Shown here: in pieces, positions 1-8,566 of the stretch
How positions within the stretch are numbered: the stretch's first letter is position 1
How the letters are laid out: the number at the start of each line of letters is the position of its first letter
From: Gemmatimonadota bacterium
GTDB taxonomy: Bacteria; Gemmatimonadota; Gemmatimonadetes; Palauibacterales; Palauibacteraceae
Assembly: GCA_020351855.1 (NCBI GenBank)
Contig: CP070670.1
Location: 2,515,550 to 2,571,485 of the forward strand
Direction: 5' to 3'
DNA length: 55,936 bases
Notes under the pieces: model-generated
What the model was told of the DNA's origin: nothing
Databases searched by the model: none
The model's input: the letters and a program-made list of their open reading frames with translations, nothing else
Program-made: the position numbers and the translations under genes

Positions 1-141
1 CCCCGCGCAGAGCGCGCTGCGGGCCAGGAACCGCCGCCGGGTCAGCGGTGGCACGCCGGTCGGCCTCCCCGTGGACCCGGATGCTGGCGTGGGCCCGGAG
101 CGCGCGACGGGGCCTCCCACCCAGATCGGCAGCTGCCGCAT
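1..141 (-). CDS. Tat-exported protein, 5' part only (possible gluconate 2-dehydrogenase subunit 3-like partner)
   Basis: Only the first 47 codons lie in the window; the gene runs off the left edge. The ATG at 141-139 overlaps the TGA of the upstream GMC oxidoreductase (TGATG), so the two are translationally coupled. The visible residues include a twin-arginine motif, LTRRRFLARSALCAG at about residues 33-47, preceded by a Gly/Pro/Ser-rich stretch. A second possible start is the GTG that reads VPPLTRRRFLA. In many bacteria membrane-associated GMC dehydrogenases are encoded beside a Tat-exported small subunit of the gluconate 2-dehydrogenase subunit 3 family, and that is my guess here. Nothing in the visible part proves the family. 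Confidence 0.6.
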   Translation of the reverse strand, partial: MRQLPIWVGGPVARSGPTPASGSTGRPTGVPPLTRRRFLARSALCAG

Positions 142-1787
142 CAGAGCGATCCCTTCCTCGCCTCGGCGACGAAGTAGTCCGCCACGCGGTAGGCGGTGGC
201 CAGGATGGTGAGCGTCGGGTTGTAGCCGGCCGACGTGGGAAACACGCTGCCGTCCACGATCCACAAGTTCGGCACGTCGTGGCTGCGGCACCAGCGGTCC
301 ACCACGGAGCGCTCCGGGTCGTCTCCCATGCGGCAGGTGCCCATGAGGTGGGAGCCGCCCTTCATCGGCTGGTCGGCCGTGACAGTGAGCGGAATCCAGC
401 GTTCCTGGGCATCCGCCGCGTCCGCGATCTCCAGCAGCTTGCCCTCGAACCACTTCGCCATCGCCAGATCGTTCGGGTGCTGCTGGTGGGTGATCCGCGG
501 AGCCGGCAGGCCGTAGGCGTCCGTGACGTCCGGATCGAGATCGATCCGGTTCGTCGCCATGGGGAGGTCCTCGAGAAGGGCGGCGATCCCGGCGACGCGC
601 GGAAACTTTCGCAGGTACGCCTTGAGCTCCGGGCCCCAGGTCGGCCGGCTGTCACCGTAGCCCTCGCGGCTGACCAGGGCATAGCTGAGCGGCTGCTTGT
701 GCGGGAAGTTGGCCTCGATCACCACGCCACCGCGTATGAAGCCGCGGCTTGCATCGCTCGGGTGCAGGTCGTCGATCGCCCGGTGGGTCTCGAGCCCCGC
801 GAAACCGTGTGCCGGCTCGTCGATGACGTACGAGGCCTGCACGAGCGCATGGAACATGAGGTTGCGCCCGACGAGGCCGCTGTGGTTCGACAGGCCGTCC
901 GGATACGGCCCGGACATGGACATGAGAAGGAGGTGAGGGGTTCCGATGGCGTTGGCGGCGAGCATGACGTGACGTGCGTACACCTCCCGTGCCTCCATGC
1001 TCGCCTGATCCAGGTAGCGGACGCCGCGCGCCTGACCGGAGCGGTCCAGCACGATCTCGGTGGCGAGGGTGCCCGGCCGCAGGTCGAGCCGTCCGGTGGC
1101 CTCGGCCCTCGGAATGGCGACGGACAGCGCCGTGGCCTTGGCGTTGATCGGACAGCCGTATCCGGAGCAGGCGCCCCCGTACAGGCTGCCGGGGCGGTTC
1201 CCGTACGGCCGGGAGTTGATCGCCATCGGCGTCGGGAACGGGTGGTAGCCGACCCGTCTTGCCGCCTGGGCGAACCTGCGGCTGGCCGTGCGATCGGGGA
1301 CCGGCGGATTGGGGAAGCCGCGCCTGCGAGGAGCGGCGAACGGATTGGCGAACGCGTCCCCCGACACCCCGTAGTCCCACTCGGCGCGCTCGTAGTAGGG
1401 CTCGAGCTCGTCGTAGTCGATCGGCCAGTCGGCCAGGTTGGCACCGGTGACGGGACCCTCGGTGGACAGCACCCTGAACTCGTCGGGGCGCAACCGCCAG
1501 TTCCAGGCGCCCCAGATGGTCATCGTGCCGCCCACGCAGTGCGCCACGTAGTTGTAGCGTCCGGGTTCGGCGGGCGTGTGGGCGTCCGGTCGCCACGTCT
1601 CGGTTTGGTCCGGGGAAAAAAGCCGGACGGCCTCGAGCTCGTCGTCGCTACCGAAGTCCTTGGGCCGGAGGTACGGGCCTCTCTGGAGCGCGACCACACG
1701 GAAGCCGGCCGCGGTGAGCTCCTGGGCCATTACGCCGCCCGCGGCCCCCGTGCCGACCAGGCAGACGTCGAAAACGTCCTTGTTCAT
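141..1787 (-). CDS. GMC family FAD-dependent oxidoreductase
   Basis: A 548-residue flavoprotein of the glucose-methanol-choline family, expected to oxidise an alcohol or sugar hydroxyl and pass electrons to FAD. The N-terminal Rossmann motif is VGTGAAGG at residues 11-18. The C-terminal GMC_oxred_C block is clear: SHLMGTCRMG followed by the NLWIVDGSVFPTSAGYNPT segment that carries the family's active-site region. The enzyme has no signal peptide of its own. Its TGA overlaps the ATG of the downstream Tat protein, so it could be exported as a partner of that subunit, as in gluconate/sorbitol dehydrogenase complexes (inference). The start is the ATG that places the Rossmann strand right at the N-terminus. 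The substrate cannot be told from sequence; gluconate, choline or cholesterol type are all possible. Confidence 0.9.
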   Translation of the reverse strand: MNKDVFDVCLVGTGAAGGVMAQELTAAGFRVVALQRGPYLRPKDFGSDDELEAVRLFSPDQTETWRPDAHTPAEPGRYNYVAHCVGGTMTIWGAWNWRLRPDEFRVLSTEGPVTGANLADWPIDYDELEPYYERAEWDYGVSGDAFANPFAAPRRRGFPNPPVPDRTASRRFAQAARRVGYHPFPTPMAINSRPYGNRPGSLYGGACSGYGCPINAKATALSVAIPRAEATGRLDLRPGTLATEIVLDRSGQARGVRYLDQASMEAREVYARHVMLAANAIGTPHLLLMSMSGPYPDGLSNHSGLVGRNLMFHALVQASYVIDEPAHGFAGLETHRAIDDLHPSDASRGFIRGGVVIEANFPHKQPLSYALVSREGYGDSRPTWGPELKAYLRKFPRVAGIAALLEDLPMATNRIDLDPDVTDAYGLPAPRITHQQHPNDLAMAKWFEGKLLEIADAADAQERWIPLTVTADQPMKGGSHLMGTCRMGDDPERSVVDRWCRSHDVPNLWIVDGSVFPTSAGYNPTLTILATAYRVADYFVAEARKGSL

Positions 1788-1913
1788 CGCATCCCCGCCG
1801 GGCGATCAGGTCGGCTGTCCCGCTCCTCCCCCCGTTAGACGGCCCGCGGGTCCATCGGGCCACCAGAACGGGGGGCGCCGCCCCGCCCGGGCCGCTGGCG
1901 GCCCGCGCGGACG

Positions 1914-2432
1914 TCAGCGGATGAGGGCATCCAGGCGGCCGAGGTCGAGACCCTTCGAACCGTAGTGCTCGCGGGCCAGCTCGAGCAGGGTGAAGCCGTC
2001 CTCGTAGGCGGCAAAGTTGCCCTCATCGTCAGTGAACACGAGCCCGCCGCTCACGATGAAGAGGATGATCGCCGGTTCGTCGGCGTCTTCCGGTACGACC
2101 AGCGTGTGGGATTCGCCGGAGGGCTCGAAGATGAACGTGCCCGCCCCGGCGAGCCAGTCGTGCTCCCGGTAGCCCCAACTCCCCTGGAGCGTCCAGCCCT
2201 GCACGGTGCTGACGTGGTAGTGCTTGGGCACGACCGTTCCCGGCAGCGCCTTGAGCACGGCCGTGAAGCCCCCGGTGGTCACATCGAATCGACATGGCTG
2301 AAACCACGCCGTATCGCCGTAGGGGATCCAGAGACGGTCATCATCCAAGTCGAGATCGGTGATGAAGTGGTCCCGCCTTCGGTCCGAGGTGGCGAGGCCG
2401 TCGTCGTAGCTTGCGAATGCGGACACGGGCAT
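1914..2432 (-). CDS. Cupin protein, 2,4'-dihydroxyacetophenone dioxygenase-like
   Basis: A 172-residue single-domain cupin. The metal motif reads HYHVSTVQGWTLQGSWGY, then GTFIFEPSGESHTLVVPE, giving the usual two-His plus downstream His arrangement. Overall it resembles the 2,4'-dihydroxyacetophenone dioxygenase (DAD)/ChrR-like cupins, which use Fe to cleave a carbon-carbon bond beside an aromatic ketone. An AAGGAG ribosome site lies 7 bases before the ATG. The gene is transcribed away from the fused phenol-lyase at 2730 and shares a 297-base divergent control region with it, so a common role in aromatic compound metabolism is possible. The DAD reaction itself is unproven; many relatives have other or unknown substrates. 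Confidence 0.75.
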   Translation of the reverse strand: MPVSAFASYDDGLATSDRRRDHFITDLDLDDDRLWIPYGDTAWFQPCRFDVTTGGFTAVLKALPGTVVPKHYHVSTVQGWTLQGSWGYREHDWLAGAGTFIFEPSGESHTLVVPEDADEPAIILFIVSGGLVFTDDEGNFAAYEDGFTLLELAREHYGSKGLDLGRLDALIR

Positions 2433-2576
2433 GGAGCGACTCCTTGTTCAAGGAGAGCGGGTGCAGCGCGAGCGTCAAGTGGCGGCTTCCGTCAACGCGC
2501 GTCAATGCCTGGTGAGCGGGGATGACTCCGCCTGACCGCTGAGCGATGAATACCGAGGTGGGAGATATCCTTACAG

Positions 2577-2625
2577 TGGCAGTCGGAAATCACCGCGGGC
2601 GCCGTCAACCGATTCCCGACTGCCA
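2577..2625. promoter_or_regulatory. Inverted repeat, candidate operator
   Basis: Arms 2577-2591 (TGGCAGTCGGAAATC) and 2611-2625 (GATTCCCGACTGCCA) match as an inverted repeat at 14 of 15 positions, with a 19-base spacer. It sits in the middle of the 297-base region between the divergent cupin and fused phenol-lyase genes, about 105 bases before the latter's start. There is no T-run, so a terminator is unlikely; a dimeric regulator's binding site is the better guess. The same region carries four CGTCAA hexamers at 2473, 2490, 2500 and 2603. No regulator gene is present nearby. Confidence 0.45.
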
Positions 2626-2729
2626 GACCGCAGCGTGCGCCGTAACGTGCTCTTAGACCGCACGTTGCGGGGTCGGGCCGGTGGTCGGGCCCGCCCGGCT
2701 GCCGTGTACAGAAAGGTGGGGATTCAGCC

Positions 2730-5393
2730 GTGAGCACACCGCTGTGCGAGCCGCACAAGATCAAGACCGTCCGACTGCTGTCGTTTCCGACGCGGGAGGA
2801 GCGCAAGAAGCACCTCGCCGAGGCGGACTTCAACGTCGTCAGGCTCACGCCCTCGCAGCTGAGCTTCGACATGTGTTCGCTGGGAACGAGCGCCTTCAGC
2901 CAGGAGCAGCTGGCCGGCCAGCTGGTCGGCGACGAGGCGTATGCCGGAAGCCGCAACTTCGAGCGTCTCCAGGGTGCAGTGCGCGATGTCCTGGGACACG
3001 GTTACGTATGTCCGACCCACAACATCCTCGGCTGCATCAAGCTCGTCGTTTCCACCCTCGTCCCGCGGGGCTCCATCGTGCCGAGCAACGCGCGGGGCAG
3101 CATCGACGTCCTCACGCCACGTGGGATCGAGGTGGCCGACGTTCGGGATCGCGAGGAGCGAGTGTTCACCGGGAACATCGGCCTGACGGCGCTCGAAGGT
3201 GTGCTGGCCCGGGGCGGCGTTCCCATCATCGACTTCCGTGCCTTCGCGGACGGCCAGCATCCGTTCAGCCTCTCCAACCTCCGGGGAGTCCGGTCCCTGG
3301 CGGACCGGCACCACGTGCGTCTGGTGGTGGATGGCTCGCGGGTGATCGAGAACGCCTGGTACATCCAGCGTCACGAGCCCGGCCAGGCGGACCGCTCCAT
3401 CGCCGAGATCGTGCGACAGATCGTCAAGACCAGCCACGTGCTCATGCTGGATGGAGCCCAGGATCCGAAGTCCAACACGGGCGGGCTGCTGAGCACTGAC
3501 AATCCCGACGACCACGAGAAGTTCATGAACGAGGTCGTCGTGTACGAGGGGCTCCACACGTACGGCGGCATGGCCGGACGGACGATGGAGGTGCTCGCGC
3601 GTGGTCTGTGCGAGATGTGCGATGAGGCGGAGGTGCGTTGGGTCATGCACCAGACGGAGCGCTTCACGCAGCGCCTCCGGGAGGCCGGCGTGCCGCTGGA
3701 GCGCGGGTGCGATGGCGCCTACGTGATGGCGGACGAACTCCTCCCCCAGGCGGAGGAGACGGCGCAGGACACCTTCTCCGCGGCGCTCTATCTCATGTCG
3801 GGCGTCCGTGCCGTAGCGCCCCATCCGACGATCAGCCGGCGGATCGTCCCGGTGCAGATTCCCCGTCTGGCGATGACGAACGAGCAGCTCGACCAGGTGG
3901 CGGATGCGATCATCAGCCTATTTCGCCAGCGGGAGGCGGTTCCGCCGCTCAAGGCCACCGTCTCCGGCCGATGGCGCGACGAGCTGGCCTATCACTGGGT
4001 TCTTCCCGATCTCGAGCCCTACCGCTTCGACACCTTCTCCTACGAGATCCACACGATCGAGCGCGTCGGCGAGCTGTCCCGGCGAAGACGCCAGGAGGCG
4101 ATCCGCGCCGCGGGCTACAACACCTTCCTGCTGCGATCGGCCGACGTGACGATCGACCTGCTCACCGACTCGGGGACCTCGGCCATGAGCACCGACCAGT
4201 GGGCGGCGTACGACGGCGTGCGGGCGAGTCCGAAGGCCACCGACGAGTACCACCGTCTGGTCGACACTCTTCGTGAGACGCTGGGCTACGAGCACATCAT
4301 CCCCACGCATCAGGGAAGGGCAGCCGAGCACATCCTGAGCGAAATCATGATCCGCCCGGGCCAGTTCGTGCCCGGGAACATGTACTTCACCACGACGAAG
4401 CTCCACCAGGAGCTGGCCGGCGGGGTGTTTACGGACGTCATCGTGGACGAGGCGAAGGACCCCGAATCGGCCTATCCGTGGAAGGGCGACATCGATCTCT
4501 CGAAGCTGCAGACCCTCGTCGAAGAGCATGGGGCGGAGAGGATCGCCTACGTCTCCTTCGAGCACTCGGTCAACATGGCCGGCGGACAGCCGGTCAGCAT
4601 GGACAACATGAAGGAGGTGTACGCCTACTGCGGGGGCTTCGGGATCCCCGTGTTCTTCGATGCCACGCGCCTGGTCGAGAACGCCTACATGATCCAATGC
4701 CGCGATTCCAGGTACGCCGATATCCCGATCAGGGACATCTTGCGCGAGATGATGCTGTACGGCGACGGAGCCACGGTCAGCGGCAAGAAGGACTTCCTGA
4801 TCAACATCGGCGGCATCCTGGCCTTTCGCGAGAACGACGAGTGGAAGCAAAGGGCCGAGGAGCTGCTTCGGGTCTACGAGGGAAGCGTCACGGACGGGGG
4901 GCTGGCGACCGCCGACCTGGCAGCGATCGCCTGCGGCGTCCGGGAGATGGTGGACGACCGCTACATCCGGGCCCGCGTTCGGCAGACCCAACTCCTGGGC
5001 GAGATGCTGCTCGAGGCAGGCGTGCCGATCGTCGTTCCACCGGGCAGCCATGCGATCTTTCTCGATGCCAAGCGCTTTCTGCCCCATGTCGACCAGGATG
5101 AGTTTCCGGCCCAGCGGCTTGCCGCAGAGATCTTCGTGGAGACGGGGGTCCGGGCGATGGAGCGGGGCAACGTCTCGAAGGGCCGTCACCCCGAGACGGG
5201 GCAGAACTATCGGCCCGAGCTAGAGTTGGTCAGGCTGACGATCCCGCGCCGCGTCTACACGAACGACCACATGCGCGCGGTCGCCGACGGGATCATCCGC
5301 GTCTTCGAGCGCCGGAAAGAGATCAACGGCCTCCGGTTCGTCTACGAGCCGGAGAAGCTGCGCTTCTTCCAGGGTCGGTTCGAGCCCGTCTAG
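2730..5393 (+). CDS. Fused tandem tyrosine phenol-lyase/tryptophanase-type protein
   Basis: 887 residues, about twice the 460 usual for this PLP fold-type I beta-eliminating lyase family. The C-terminal half (from about 430) is full length and phenol-lyase-like: PTHQGR at 525-530, VSGKKD with the PLP lysine at 687, MERG with Arg812 and RFF at 878-880, the last two being phenol-lyase rather than tryptophanase signatures. The N-terminal half (1-about 420) is diverged: the KK pair is Ala243-Gln244 and THQGR is lost, yet it keeps DEAYAGS (Tyr71) and TYGGMAGR (Tyr278). In the C-half those two sites are degraded (RASPKAT; TDGG with Asp722). Starts at GTG after AAAGGTGGGG. Predicted reaction: L-tyrosine to phenol, pyruvate and ammonia, or a related elimination. 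The stop overlaps that of the convergent DoxX gene. Confidence 0.9.
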   Translation: MSTPLCEPHKIKTVRLLSFPTREERKKHLAEADFNVVRLTPSQLSFDMCSLGTSAFSQEQLAGQLVGDEAYAGSRNFERLQGAVRDVLGHGYVCPTHNILGCIKLVVSTLVPRGSIVPSNARGSIDVLTPRGIEVADVRDREERVFTGNIGLTALEGVLARGGVPIIDFRAFADGQHPFSLSNLRGVRSLADRHHVRLVVDGSRVIENAWYIQRHEPGQADRSIAEIVRQIVKTSHVLMLDGAQDPKSNTGGLLSTDNPDDHEKFMNEVVVYEGLHTYGGMAGRTMEVLARGLCEMCDEAEVRWVMHQTERFTQRLREAGVPLERGCDGAYVMADELLPQAEETAQDTFSAALYLMSGVRAVAPHPTISRRIVPVQIPRLAMTNEQLDQVADAIISLFRQREAVPPLKATVSGRWRDELAYHWVLPDLEPYRFDTFSYEIHTIERVGELSRRRRQEAIRAAGYNTFLLRSADVTIDLLTDSGTSAMSTDQWAAYDGVRASPKATDEYHRLVDTLRETLGYEHIIPTHQGRAAEHILSEIMIRPGQFVPGNMYFTTTKLHQELAGGVFTDVIVDEAKDPESAYPWKGDIDLSKLQTLVEEHGAERIAYVSFEHSVNMAGGQPVSMDNMKEVYAYCGGFGIPVFFDATRLVENAYMIQCRDSRYADIPIRDILREMMLYGDGATVSGKKDFLINIGGILAFRENDEWKQRAEELLRVYEGSVTDGGLATADLAAIACGVREMVDDRYIRARVRQTQLLGEMLLEAGVPIVVPPGSHAIFLDAKRFLPHVDQDEFPAQRLAAEIFVETGVRAMERGNVSKGRHPETGQNYRPELELVRLTIPRRVYTNDHMRAVADGIIRVFERRKEINGLRFVYEPEKLRFFQGRFEPV

Positions 5394-5812
5394 CCTGAAG
5401 GTTCCGCGCCCTTGGCGCGACGCCTGGCTCCGTCGACCGAGAACGAGCCGGCGCCGAGGGCGGCCACGAGCAGGAAGAAGAAGGCGTAGAAGGCCGCTTT
5501 CTCGCCCCCGTTCTCCCAGGGCCAGAAGCTCCCGCGCGGTACGTGCATCCAGAAGTAGGCAACGGCCATCTGGCCCGACGCGATGAACGCGGCCGGCACG
5601 GTGAACAGCCCCAGGATGATGAGGAGCCCCCCGACGAACTCGACGACGCCGGCGGCCCCGAAGCGGGACATGAACTCGGCCGTACCGGCCTCACCGAATC
5701 CGCCGAACCAGCCTAACAGCTTTTGCGCGCCGTGGACCCAGAACAGGAATCCGATGGCGATCCTCGTGATACCCAGCACGTTTGCCTGCAGCGGGGCAAG
5801 TCCTGGCTTCAT
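5390..5812 (-). CDS. DoxX family membrane protein
   Basis: A 140-residue inner-membrane protein with about four hydrophobic segments. ARIAIG-type first helix (ITRIAIGFLFWVHGAQKLLGWF), EFVGGLLIILGLF and AVAYFWMHVPRG are typical of the DoxX/DoxD-like family. Members are small quinol-linked or redox-associated membrane proteins, mostly of unknown role. AGGAGGT lies 4 bases before the ATG. It converges on the fused phenol-lyase and the two stop codons overlap (CTAG at 5390-5393), so there is no terminator space between them. Confidence 0.85.
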   Translation of the reverse strand: MKPGLAPLQANVLGITRIAIGFLFWVHGAQKLLGWFGGFGEAGTAEFMSRFGAAGVVEFVGGLLIILGLFTVPAAFIASGQMAVAYFWMHVPRGSFWPWENGGEKAAFYAFFFLLVAALGAGSFSVDGARRRAKGAEPSG

Positions 5813-5911
5813 GGTGACCTCCTGGATGCCGCTGATCGGTCCTCTATGGCCGAGGCCAAGCGATCGATCAAGAACGGGTCAGGCTGTTCGTTGCGCAAGT
5901 GATTCCGCTCG

Positions 5912-6823
5912 TCAGCCCATCCACCGCTCGTCCTCCGTGAACACCGTGTCGATCACGAGCCTCGGATGGAGATCTTCGAGGGCGGCGTGAATGTCGGCAC
6001 GGATCGCGTCCAGCTCCGCGACCCTTTGGATCCGGAAATCACGGTCCACCCGGATGTGGTTCAACAGATAAAAATACCTGCCGGCCGCGATCATGCGCAG
6101 CCGGGTGTCGCGGAACCCCCGTCCCTCGACCGACCGAAGAAACCGGCTTCGGACCTCGGCCTGAACGTCGGGCCCGGGGGCCACGCGGAGCAACTCGCCC
6201 ATGTTCTCACGGATGATCTTAAGCGGCACCGGAAGGACGAGGAGAACAAGGAGGATCACGAGCGCCGGATCCACGTAGCTCACCCAAGGCTCCCAGCGGG
6301 TACCCTGGACGAGAAGGGCGCCCAGGAAGGTGGCGGCCACGACGAGGCTCAGAAAGCCATCCATCAGCCACGCCTTGGCGTCCACGTCCAACAGCGGCGT
6401 TGCGGCGGCCCGGGCGGCTCGTCCCTGGATCCAGGCCAGGAGAAGACAGCCGGCCAGCGCGATGACGGCGTAGACCAACGCCCACTCGGGCACGATGTGC
6501 CGACCGCCGTGCAGAAGCGCCGTGATCGCGCTGAACAGCGCGTAACCGGTAACGGCGATCAGGATCAACCCGCGCACGGAATTCAGGACGGGCTCGAAGT
6601 AGGCGTAGCCGAAGTGGAACCACTCGTCGTCGGGGCGCTCTACGAGATCCGAGACCTTCAGGGTAAGCAGGGCGAGAGCGAACCCCGCAAAGGAGAAGAT
6701 CCCGTCCAATAGAATGGCTCCCGACTGCGTGACAAGCGCGAACCCGATACCGAGGAGGCCGAAAGACAGATTGGCGCCAGCCGAGATCTTGAGTGCCGTG
6801 GATTCATGCTGGGTGGACTTCAT
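5912..6823 (-). CDS. Cation diffusion facilitator-like transporter (COG3965 type)
   Basis: 303 residues with about six membrane helices and a cytosolic C-terminal domain ending at residues 220-303, as in cation efflux (CDF) proteins. The predicted helix 2 reads LLDGIFSF (Asp40) and helix 5 reads WLMDGFLS (Asp155). In well-studied CDF pumps these helices carry Asp/His pairs spaced by three residues; here the partner positions are Ser44 and Ala151, so the canonical four-ligand site is incomplete. The same LDG..S pattern is what I remember for the COG3965 predicted Co/Zn/Cd transporter branch, so this may be a family property. AAAGGGG lies just before the ATG. Confidence 0.8.
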   Translation of the reverse strand: MKSTQHESTALKISAGANLSFGLLGIGFALVTQSGAILLDGIFSFAGFALALLTLKVSDLVERPDDEWFHFGYAYFEPVLNSVRGLILIAVTGYALFSAITALLHGGRHIVPEWALVYAVIALAGCLLLAWIQGRAARAAATPLLDVDAKAWLMDGFLSLVVAATFLGALLVQGTRWEPWVSYVDPALVILLVLLVLPVPLKIIRENMGELLRVAPGPDVQAEVRSRFLRSVEGRGFRDTRLRMIAAGRYFYLLNHIRVDRDFRIQRVAELDAIRADIHAALEDLHPRLVIDTVFTEDERWMG

Positions 6824-7057
6824 GAGCCCCTTTCGCCTGTTCCTTTTCTGTTCTCAATCCGGGGTGCGCGAGAACCGGCGCTCAGCAGCTGCCGGGCTGC
6901 CGAACACACCGACGGGCGCGCCGCGGCGCGCGTCGTGCTTCCCGCGCCTTGATTCGGCACAGCCGATCAGGGAGTATTCCGGGGTGGTCCGGTGACCCCA
7001 AGGCAAGTCGCGCGCTGGCACGCCTCGCCTACCCCAACTTACCGATATGGCGGTGCC

Positions 7058-8458
7058 ATGGCCCGATACCAGACAAGTCGGTCGCTTCGCGCCGCGGTTC
7101 CGGCCGCGCTGCTGCTCCTGTCGGTGGGTGTCCAGGACGCATCCGCTCAGGACTCGCACTACTGGACGACGCAGTACGGCAACCGTTCGCGGCTACTCGC
7201 GGGTGCAGTGATCGGGAGCGTGGACGACGTGAGCGCGGTCTTCTACAACCCGGGGGCCTTGGCGCTCATCGAGTCGGCGGAGCTCCTCCTCTCGGGTAAC
7301 GTGTTCGAATACACGGCGGTGAACTACGAGGGCCTCGTGGCCGGTGGTGGGGAGTTTGACTCGAACCGGTTCAAGTCGCTGCCATCGATGGTGGCGGGGG
7401 AGTTCCCGTTCGAGTTCCTGGGCGAGAACCGGTTGGCATACTCGTTTCTGGTGCGGCAGGATTTCGATTTCCGGATACGCGAGCGCGGGGTGTTGACGGG
7501 GGAGGATTTGGGTCTGCCGGACGTGGAGGGGTTGGCCGGCGATGTCCGAATCGACCAGGACCTGACGGAGTCGTGGGGCGGCCTGACGTGGGCCCGGACG
7601 GTGGGTCCGCTCTCCGTGGGGGTTACTCAGTTCATCGCGGTGCGCAGCCAGCGCACGGAGTACCAGATCGCCGCGCAAGCGGCCCTGAACCCGGGTTCCA
7701 TCCTCGCGCTCCAGAACCGGGATCTCCGTTATACCGCGTGGCGGATCCTTTGGAAGGCGGGAGTGAGCAAGAGGCTGGGACCCTGGCAGCTCGGTCTGAG
7801 CCTTACGACGCCCAGTGTTTCGCTGGGCGGCAGCGGCGACATCGGCTTCGATAGCACGTACGTGGTCTCGGGGGGCGAGATGCCGGACGGCAGGTTGGTG
7901 ACCTCTACGCAGGAGGATCTCCCGGCCCGCTACAAGAGCCCGCTCTCGATCGGGGCAGGTGGGGCCTACCTGTTCAACGGCGAGCGCACGCGGGTACACC
8001 TCGCGGCTGAATGGTTCAACCGGGTCGGCGAGTACCGGGTGATCGACTCGGAGCCGTTCCGGGCACCCGAGGGTGGGGATCCGATCAACTTCGATATCAC
8101 GCAGGAGCTCGAGTCGGTTTTCAATGCCGGGGTGGGGGTCGAGAACCAGTTTAGTCAGTTGCTGGGCGCTTACGCGGGCTTTCGCACGGACTTCAACGCG
8201 GGACTGGAGGAGCCCCGGGGCGGCGGCCAATTCGCTGCCAACGTATCACGCTGGGACCTCTACCACCTCGCCCTCGGGAGCACGTTCACCATCGAGCGCT
8301 CCGACTTCACGCTCGGAACGGTGTTCTCATTTGGTCAAAGCGAGCCCTTCGACCCGTTGGATTTCCTGCCGGGCATCCAGCCACCCGATGACAAGCTTGC
8401 CGAGGCGAGCCTGTTCCGAATCACCGTCATTCTGGGATTCGGCCTGGCCGGTCTCTGA
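7058..8458 (+). CDS. Outer membrane beta-barrel protein, OmpP1/FadL-like
   Basis: 466 residues from the chosen ATG. An upstream in-frame start at 6992 would add 22 residues before the signal peptide, so 7058 is preferred. The signal peptide is about MARYQTSRSLRAAVPAALLL followed by SVGVQDASA, cleaved before QDSHYW. The mature start with DDVSAVFYNPGALAL is typical of OmpP1/FadL-type long-chain hydrocarbon transporters, in which an N-terminal hatch carries an NPA-like motif. Alternating hydrophobic strands continue to the C-terminus. Ligand unknown. It is followed 108 bases later by another exported protein gene on the same strand. Confidence 0.75.
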   Translation: MARYQTSRSLRAAVPAALLLLSVGVQDASAQDSHYWTTQYGNRSRLLAGAVIGSVDDVSAVFYNPGALALIESAELLLSGNVFEYTAVNYEGLVAGGGEFDSNRFKSLPSMVAGEFPFEFLGENRLAYSFLVRQDFDFRIRERGVLTGEDLGLPDVEGLAGDVRIDQDLTESWGGLTWARTVGPLSVGVTQFIAVRSQRTEYQIAAQAALNPGSILALQNRDLRYTAWRILWKAGVSKRLGPWQLGLSLTTPSVSLGGSGDIGFDSTYVVSGGEMPDGRLVTSTQEDLPARYKSPLSIGAGGAYLFNGERTRVHLAAEWFNRVGEYRVIDSEPFRAPEGGDPINFDITQELESVFNAGVGVENQFSQLLGAYAGFRTDFNAGLEEPRGGGQFAANVSRWDLYHLALGSTFTIERSDFTLGTVFSFGQSEPFDPLDFLPGIQPPDDKLAEASLFRITVILGFGLAGL

Positions 8459-8566
8459 GTTTTCGGATGGGGCGACATCCGCATCCTCATCGTGATGGCA
8501 AACGACGAAGGCCGCGGAGCTGCCCCGCGACTACGCACACCTAGACCCCCGCATCGGAGTGTCGCT

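Noticed and set aside
48-1838. Long open frame on the plus strand over the GMC gene
   Set aside because: Antisense to a well-supported flavoprotein, and its translation has no recognisable family features. High GC produces such frames.
2492-2956. Small minus-strand frame across the divergent control region
   Set aside because: It covers the inverted repeat and the start of the fused lyase, has no ribosome site and no conserved pattern.
2730-5393. Idea that the 887-residue protein is two adjacent genes or a misassembly
   Set aside because: The frame is continuous, the two halves are only distantly similar and each lost different residues, so it is neither a sequencing duplication nor two separate genes.
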